A DNA stretch of 64,000 bases from Coprococcus_C hominis. Lineage in GTDB: Bacteria; Bacillota; Clostridia; Lachnospirales; Lachnospiraceae. How positions within the stretch are numbered: position 1 is the first letter of the stretch; each line of letters opens with the position of its first letter. Location: assembly GCF_020687505.1 (NCBI RefSeq), contig NZ_JAJEQT010000001.1. One strand, given 5' to 3'. The notes beneath the pieces were generated by a model. That model saw nothing but the letters and a program-made list of their open reading frames with translations, did not search any database and was not told the DNA's origin. Shown in pieces: positions 59,558 to 64,000 of this stretch. The translations under genes and the position numbers were made by a program.

Positions 59558-60987
59558 TGATCAACATTATTTGTGAAGTATCAAAGTATCTCGTTTTGCT
59601 TTTCATGGTACTTTATACCGTCAAATGTTTTTCGGTGCTATCATCGAAAAACGAAGAGCAGAAGCGTAAAAAACTAAACAAACAAATCGGATATGTATTT
59701 GTAATCCATTTCTTATGTTACCTGATCCTGTATCTGCGGCTGGGGCAGTTGAAGATCCTGATCTTTTATGTGGCACAGATTTTTGTCGCCATCTTGTATA
59801 TGGTGCTTTACCACAGCATCTACAAGGATTCGTCCAGATTGCTGACAAACAATGCATCGTTTTTGCTGTTAATCGGCTATATTATGCTTACGCGTCTGAA
59901 TTTTAACTTGGCCGTGAAGCAGTTCATCTTTGCCACCGTCGGTCTGATCATAACTGCATTTATTCCATATATCATGTTGAAATGGAAGAAGATGAAGGAT
60001 TGCGGCGTGTTGTATGGCGTGATTGGTCTGTTGTTCCTGCTCACAGTATTTATTCCGGGGCTCGGAAGTGAGAAATACGGTTCGAGAAACTGGATCAACC
60101 TCGGGCATCTGTCCGTACAGCCAATGGAGTTTGTAAAGATATTATTTGTATTCTTTGTAGCATCCATGCTTGTAAAGGCAAGCACGTTCAAAGAGCTTTT
60201 TGTAAATGCGCTGATCTCCGCAGCATTTATGGGTGTGCTTGTGTTAGAGAAAGACTTAGGTGCGGCAGTGATCTTCTACATAACCTATGTTTTGATGGTG
60301 TATGTTGCAACTTCCCGTCCAGTTTTTCTGGTCGGTGGAATCTCGCTTGGTGCAGGTGCCGTCATGCTAGGCTATGCACTGTTTAAAAATTCGCTGTTCC
60401 AGCATGTTATGGTGCGAGTCCATGCATGGCAAAATCCGTTTGCAGATATCGACGGAGGCGGTTATCAGCTGTCCCAGTCGCTTTTCGCAATCGGAACGGG
60501 CGGATATGCAGGTTCTGGACTGACACAGGGAGCGGCTGGAAGTATTCCGGTCAGCGAAAGCGATTTTATCTTTTCAGCAATCTGCGAGGAACTGGGTGTA
60601 ATCTTCGGACTTGCAATGATCCTTGTAATCGTGAGCATCTTCCTTTCCTTTGCCAATGTGGCAATGAAATGTAAGGAGCCATTTTATAAATATGTCGCAC
60701 TTGGATTTTCAAGCATCTATATTGTGCAGTGCTTCTTAAATCTCGGTGGTGTGACAAAATTCATTCCTTCCACAGGTGTGACACTTCCACTAGTCAGTTA
60801 TGGTGTCAGTTCGGTATTAAGTACCCTCATTATATTTGCGATTGTGCAGGGGGTATATGTAATAAGTAGTAGTGAGGCAGTGAAGTATGAAAGAGAAAAA
60901 GAAAAAGCAAGACAGAAGCTCCGCGAACAGGAGTCAGCCGTTAACACCGGAAGAAGAACTGATCGCGAAAGAAAAACAACGAATTAA
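59557..60987 (+). CDS. FtsW/RodA/SpoVE-family peptidoglycan glycosyltransferase
   Basis: 476-residue SEDS protein with about 10-12 transmembrane helices. Family landmarks are GSRNWINLG.LSVQPMEFVKILF, EKDLGAAVIF, the long extracellular loop with HVMVRVHAWQNPFADIDGGGYQLSQSLFAIGTGG in parts, and SDFIFSAICEELG plus LPLVSYGVSSVLS. ATG overlaps the preceding stop by 1 nt. The last 34 codons overlap the PBP gene in another frame. With that class B PBP it should form a lipid II-polymerising pair for elongation or division; FtsW cannot be distinguished from RodA here. Confidence 0.92.
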   Translation: MINIICEVSKYLVLLFMVLYTVKCFSVLSSKNEEQKRKKLNKQIGYVFVIHFLCYLILYLRLGQLKILIFYVAQIFVAILYMVLYHSIYKDSSRLLTNNASFLLLIGYIMLTRLNFNLAVKQFIFATVGLIITAFIPYIMLKWKKMKDCGVLYGVIGLLFLLTVFIPGLGSEKYGSRNWINLGHLSVQPMEFVKILFVFFVASMLVKASTFKELFVNALISAAFMGVLVLEKDLGAAVIFYITYVLMVYVATSRPVFLVGGISLGAGAVMLGYALFKNSLFQHVMVRVHAWQNPFADIDGGGYQLSQSLFAIGTGGYAGSGLTQGAAGSIPVSESDFIFSAICEELGVIFGLAMILVIVSIFLSFANVAMKCKEPFYKYVALGFSSIYIVQCFLNLGGVTKFIPSTGVTLPLVSYGVSSVLSTLIIFAIVQGVYVISSSEAVKYEREKEKARQKLREQESAVNTGRRTDRERKTTN

Positions 60988-62407
60988 AAAGAACAAGATC
61001 AAGAATCGTCCGATCGTTGTAATCACCTATCTGATGGTGACAGTGTTTGTCGGCATGATTGCGTATGTGATCTATTTCATGCAGTTCAAGGCTGAAACTG
61101 TGATTGCAAACTCCCGGAATGTCCGGCAGGATTCCTTTGCCAAGACGGTAGAACGGGGCGATATCATCACGAGTGATGGTGTTGTGATTGCGACAAGCGA
61201 AACGGACGAGGCTGGAAATACGAACCGTTCTTATCCGTACAGCAACATGTTTTCCCATCTGGTTGGCTATGATGAATACGGAAAAGCAGGACTGGAGCTT
61301 GCCGGAAATTTCTATATGCTACGGTCGCACATCAACATCTTTGAACGTGTTTACCGCGAATTAAAAGAGGAGAAAAACCGTGGCGACAATGTTATCACGA
61401 CCGTAAATTATGATCTTCAGGCAGCCGCGTACAATGCACTCGGAAGCTGTAAGGGTGCCGTGATTGCAATCGAGCCATCCACCGGAAAGATTTTATGTAT
61501 GGTATCAAAACCAGACTATGATCCAAACGATATTGAAAATGTCTGGAGCTATCTGCAGACGGAGGAGGGATCGGAGAGTACGATTCTGTTAAATCGTGCA
61601 ACACAGGGACTCTATGCACCGGGGTCCACCTTCAAGGTGGTATCCCTGCTGGAATTCATGCGTGAAAATCCAACAACCTACAACAGCTATCAGTTCCACT
61701 GTGATGGCAATTCCATCTTCTCCGGCGTCGGAATCCGATGCAGCAACAACAAGGCACACGGTGATCTGTCGTTAGCAGATGCACTTGCTTATTCGTGCAA
61801 CGTCAGCTTTGCAACAATCGGAGAGACTTTAGATAAAGGTTCCTATCGTTCCACAGCCGAAGAGCTGTTGTTTAACAAAGATTTACCATACGATGGCACC
61901 TATAACTCATCACAGTTTCGGATTACAGCGGACTCGCCGGACGATGCGATTCCACAGACAGTGATCGGACAGGGCGATACGAAGATCACGCCGCTTCACA
62001 ATGCGATGATCATGTCCGCGATTGCAAACGACGGCGTCCTGATGAAGCCGTACACGATCGACTCGATTGAAAACGACGATGGTGCCAAGGTAAAGACATT
62101 TCGTTCTAAGGAAGCAGGCACACTGATGACCGCAGATGAAGCAAACATCCTGACGGACTATATGAAAGGTGTCTGTGAATATGGTACCGGTTCCGGGTAT
62201 TTTTCCGGACTTTCTTACTCGGTTGCCGGAAAGACTGGTACAGCAGAATTTGACAACGAAGGAAACTGCAATTCCTGGTTTGTCGGCTTTTCTGATCCGG
62301 ATGATCCGGACATTGTCGTCTGCGCAATTACCGAACAGTCCAACGTGACTGGTGTGACAGGTGCATGGGTTGCCAGACAGGTGTTTGATGCATATTACAG
62401 AAAATAG
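60887..62407 (+). CDS. Class B penicillin-binding protein (transpeptidase)
   Basis: 506-residue DD-transpeptidase cross-linking peptidoglycan, partner of the SEDS protein. A very basic cytoplasmic N-terminus (1-43), a transmembrane helix (about 46-66), a short pedestal region, then the catalytic domain: Ser247 in GSTFK (SxxK), Ser303-Cys-Asn (SxN) and Lys449-Thr-Gly-Thr (KTGT). The ATG at 60887 has GTGAGG-type SD and overlaps the SEDS gene by 101 nt; later in-frame starts would remove the anchor basic region. Resembles PbpA/SpoVD-like PBPs encoded next to ftsW/rodA. Exact class name uncertain. Confidence 0.92.
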   Translation: MKEKKKKQDRSSANRSQPLTPEEELIAKEKQRIKKNKIKNRPIVVITYLMVTVFVGMIAYVIYFMQFKAETVIANSRNVRQDSFAKTVERGDIITSDGVVIATSETDEAGNTNRSYPYSNMFSHLVGYDEYGKAGLELAGNFYMLRSHINIFERVYRELKEEKNRGDNVITTVNYDLQAAAYNALGSCKGAVIAIEPSTGKILCMVSKPDYDPNDIENVWSYLQTEEGSESTILLNRATQGLYAPGSTFKVVSLLEFMRENPTTYNSYQFHCDGNSIFSGVGIRCSNNKAHGDLSLADALAYSCNVSFATIGETLDKGSYRSTAEELLFNKDLPYDGTYNSSQFRITADSPDDAIPQTVIGQGDTKITPLHNAMIMSAIANDGVLMKPYTIDSIENDDGAKVKTFRSKEAGTLMTADEANILTDYMKGVCEYGTGSGYFSGLSYSVAGKTGTAEFDNEGNCNSWFVGFSDPDDPDIVVCAITEQSNVTGVTGAWVARQVFDAYYRK

Positions 62408-62413
62408 TTTACC

Positions 62414-62442
62414 TTGCGACATACCACAGAATCTGCTATAAT
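62414..62442 (+). promoter_or_regulatory. Sigma-A promoter of the Nudix-sortase unit
   Basis: TTGCGA (62414-62419), 17 nt, perfect TATAAT (62437-62442), 48 nt before the Nudix ATG. Confidence 0.68.
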
Positions 62443-62489
62443 AAATTTAATTTTGGGACACACCAATGGAAAAAGCAGGAGGAATTGCA

Positions 62490-62942
62490 ATGATTGAAGC
62501 AACAAGCTGTGGTGGTGTGGTAATCTTTCGAGGAAAAATCCTGTTGTTGTATAAGAATTACAGGAATAAATACGAAGGCTGGGTTCTGCCGAAGGGAACA
62601 GTTGAAGAGGGCGAACAGCACAATGAAACTGCACTTCGGGAAGTGAAAGAAGAAACCGGCGTGAGCGCTCAGATTATCAAATACGTTGGAAAAAGCAACT
62701 ATACGTTTAACACCTCTTATGATGTCGTTAACAAGGATGTACACTGGTATCTGATGATGGCGGACAGCTATTACAGCAAGCCACAACGGGAAGAATATTT
62801 TATGGATTCCGGATATTACAAATATCACGAGGCGTACCATCTGTTAAAATTTCCGAACGAAAAACAGATATTGGATCAGGCGTACGAGGAATATACTGCT
62901 TTGAAGCAGAATAATCTGTGGGGAAGCAAAAAATATTTTTAA
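62490..62942 (+). CDS. Nudix hydrolase
   Basis: 150-residue pyrophosphohydrolase. The Nudix box GTVEEGEQHNETALREVKEETGV carries the G(x5)E(x7)REVxEE metal-binding pattern at about residues 37-59. The preceding GWVLPKG and CGGVVIFRGKILLLY strands complete the fold. ATG 62490 lies 7 nt after AGGAGG; an upstream ATG at 62466 lies before the SD. The C-terminus (YHLLKFPNEKQILDQAYEEY) resembles Ap4A-type or NTP-cleaning members, but the substrate cannot be read from sequence. Probably co-transcribed with sortase B. Confidence 0.9.
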   Translation: MIEATSCGGVVIFRGKILLLYKNYRNKYEGWVLPKGTVEEGEQHNETALREVKEETGVSAQIIKYVGKSNYTFNTSYDVVNKDVHWYLMMADSYYSKPQREEYFMDSGYYKYHEAYHLLKFPNEKQILDQAYEEYTALKQNNLWGSKKYF

Positions 62943-62948
62943 TGAGCT

Positions 62949-63767
62949 ATGAAAAAGAAAAAACGTATCGTATATAATTTATGTCTGGCTGTATTGATCT
63001 GTATTTTCCTTGGTTCTGCGGGGTATCTTGCCTATTATTTCCTGCAGAGCAAGAAAAGTGAAGATCAGTTTCAGGAGCTGGAGGCTATGATTGACGCTCC
63101 GGTCAACGAAGAGGAGATTGTCTACGTGGCAACAGATGGCGATGCAGAACCGGGATTAGAATTTGTGAATATCGATGGAACTCGCGTCCAGAAATCTTTT
63201 GCTTCCCTCTATCGGGAGAATCATGATTTTATCGGCTGGCTGTCCATCGAGGATACGAACATTGATTATCCGGTTATGCAGACACCAGAAGAGGAAGAGT
63301 ATTATATCCATCGGGATTTTTACGGCGAATACAGCAGTGCAGGTACGTTGTTTGTTGATCTTGAAAGCAATGTGCAGAAGCCTTCCGACAACATCTTGAT
63401 CTACGGACATAATATGAAAACTGGAAAGATGTTTCATGACTTATTAAAATATGAGAATGAATCATTTTATAAAAATCACAAATACATTCAGTTTGATACC
63501 ATTTACGGAAATGGCACTTACGAAGTGATTGCCGCCTTCCGTACCCACATACTGACAGAAAAGGAAGATGGGTTCCGTTATTATCAGTTCTTTAACGCGG
63601 AGGATAAATCCGCATTTAACCAGTATGTATCCGGCTGCAAAGCATTGACCGGATATACGATTGACACGGATGCTTCTTACGGTGATTCGCTGCTTACTTT
63701 ATCGACCTGCGCCTATCATACAGACAACGGAAGATTTGTTGTAGTTGCGAAGAAACTGACCCCTTAA
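62949..63767 (+). CDS. srtB: Class B sortase
   Basis: 272-residue membrane-anchored cysteine transpeptidase. N-terminal basic region and helix (about 8-31), a spacer with acidic residues, and the sortase barrel. Catalytic His154 in IYGHNMK, Cys254 in LSTCAYHTDNGRFVVV and the following Arg complete the triad; FIGWLSIEDTNIDYPVMQ and YYIHRDFYGEYSSAGTLFVD (in parts) are class B features. ATG 6 nt after the Nudix stop. No LPxTG/NPxTN-type substrate is encoded in the window, so its cargo lies elsewhere. Confidence 0.94.
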   Translation: MKKKKRIVYNLCLAVLICIFLGSAGYLAYYFLQSKKSEDQFQELEAMIDAPVNEEEIVYVATDGDAEPGLEFVNIDGTRVQKSFASLYRENHDFIGWLSIEDTNIDYPVMQTPEEEEYYIHRDFYGEYSSAGTLFVDLESNVQKPSDNILIYGHNMKTGKMFHDLLKYENESFYKNHKYIQFDTIYGNGTYEVIAAFRTHILTEKEDGFRYYQFFNAEDKSAFNQYVSGCKALTGYTIDTDASYGDSLLTLSTCAYHTDNGRFVVVAKKLTP

Positions 63768-63805
63768 TTCTATGAAAACAGGCGAACAGAAACTGTATTT
63801 TATTA

Positions 63806-63834
63806 TTGACAAGTAAAATGTTCTATGATATAGT
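63806..63834 (+). promoter_or_regulatory. Promoter of tRNA-Leu
   Basis: TTGACA (63806-63811, perfect -35), 17 nt, TATAGT (63829-63834), 13 nt before the mature tRNA 5' end. Confidence 0.82.
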
Positions 63835-63846
63835 ATCAAATGTTCC

Positions 63847-63930
63847 GCCGGTGTGTCGGAATTGGCAGACGAGGCAGACTCAAAATCTGTTGATGGCAAC
63901 ATCGTGCGGGTTCAAGTCCCGCCACCGGCA
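63847..63930 (+). tRNA. tRNA-Leu (anticodon CAA)
   Basis: 84-nt class II tRNA. Acceptor GCCGGTG pairs with CACCGGC; discriminator A; CCA not encoded (TTG follows). Anticodon stem GCAGA/TCTGT encloses the loop CTCAAAA, anticodon CAA, decoding UUG. The variable arm (TGATGGCAACATCG region) is long, as required for tRNA-Leu, and the T-arm GCGGGTTCAAGTCCCGC is canonical. Confidence 0.96.
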
Positions 63931-63939
63931 TTGAATGTA

Positions 63940-63981
63940 AAATGCGAGAGTCCTTAAAATTTAAGGATTCCCGCATTTTTT
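63940..63981 (+). terminator. Intrinsic terminator after tRNA-Leu
   Basis: AAATGCGAGAGTCCTTAAA pairs with TTTAAGGATTCCCGCATTT (a few internal mismatches), then TTTTT. Long, nearly symmetric hairpin. Confidence 0.86.
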
Positions 63982-64000
63982 GTTACTAAAAACATGGTAG

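Overview
The window reads as a chromosomal segment of a low-to-mid GC anaerobic Firmicute of the class Clostridia, most likely Lachnospiraceae (gut or rumen type). The case rests on gene content and style: secreted GH9 and GH5 cellulases, clostridial hydrophobic W (ChW) repeats, a secG-rnr-smpB-ssrA cluster, NiaR control of NAD genes, a eukaryote-type NADP isocitrate dehydrogenase, A/G-rich Shine-Dalgarno sites with occasional TTG/GTG starts, and many intrinsic terminators. The species cannot be named from the sequence alone. Almost everything is on the + strand.

Layout. 1-1661: 3' part of a cysteine desulfurase, convergent with a PHP-family histidinol phosphatase. 1800-5100: gap-pgk-tpiA glycolytic operon with strongly biased codon use; the rest of lower glycolysis (gpmI at 20.7 kb, eno at 24.2 kb) lies further on. 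5.2-14.0 kb: a two-component system, a large lipoprotein followed by a duplicated fragment of its own C-terminus, and an ABC-2 type module (two membrane proteins, ATPase, a NEW3/CARDB-like surface protein, another anchored protein). 14.1-20.6 kb: a LytTR regulator broken by an in-frame TGA, a membrane-anchored GH5 glucanase and a 1427-residue modular GH9 glucanase ending in 2 x 3 ChW repeats. 22.2-24.0 kb: an mscL remnant, xpt and an N-terminally truncated purine permease. 25.5-29.3 kb: secG, rnr, smpB and tmRNA.

29.3-43.6 kb is a phosphate-starvation region: a small (p)ppGpp synthetase and a Na/Pi transporter, each behind near-identical Pho-box-like direct repeats, a second PstS, polyphosphate kinase, then pstSCAB-phoU-phoPR. 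43.6-46.8 kb: nadB, nadC and niaR, without nadA. 47.2-53.3 kb: icd, a J-like/TPR protein whose J region lacks HPD, and an HscC-type Hsp70. 53.3-63.9 kb: a YprB-like nuclease, DivIVA-like protein, ruvAB, zapA, a U32 peptidase, an FtsW/RodA-type glycosyltransferase with a PBP transpeptidase, a Nudix hydrolase, sortase B and tRNA-Leu(CAA).

The most unusual signal is a set of four large intergenic foldback elements (209-299 nt), two families with two copies each, at 36825 and 45005 (family A) and at 22509 and 46974 (family B). Within a family the core sequence and inner helices are conserved, with compensatory base changes visible by eye. The long outer arms are complementary within each copy but unrelated between copies. 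All four sit directly upstream of a + strand gene (pstS, nadC, xpt, icd). I do not recognise them as a known RNA or mobile-element class; they are the best candidate here for something undescribed.
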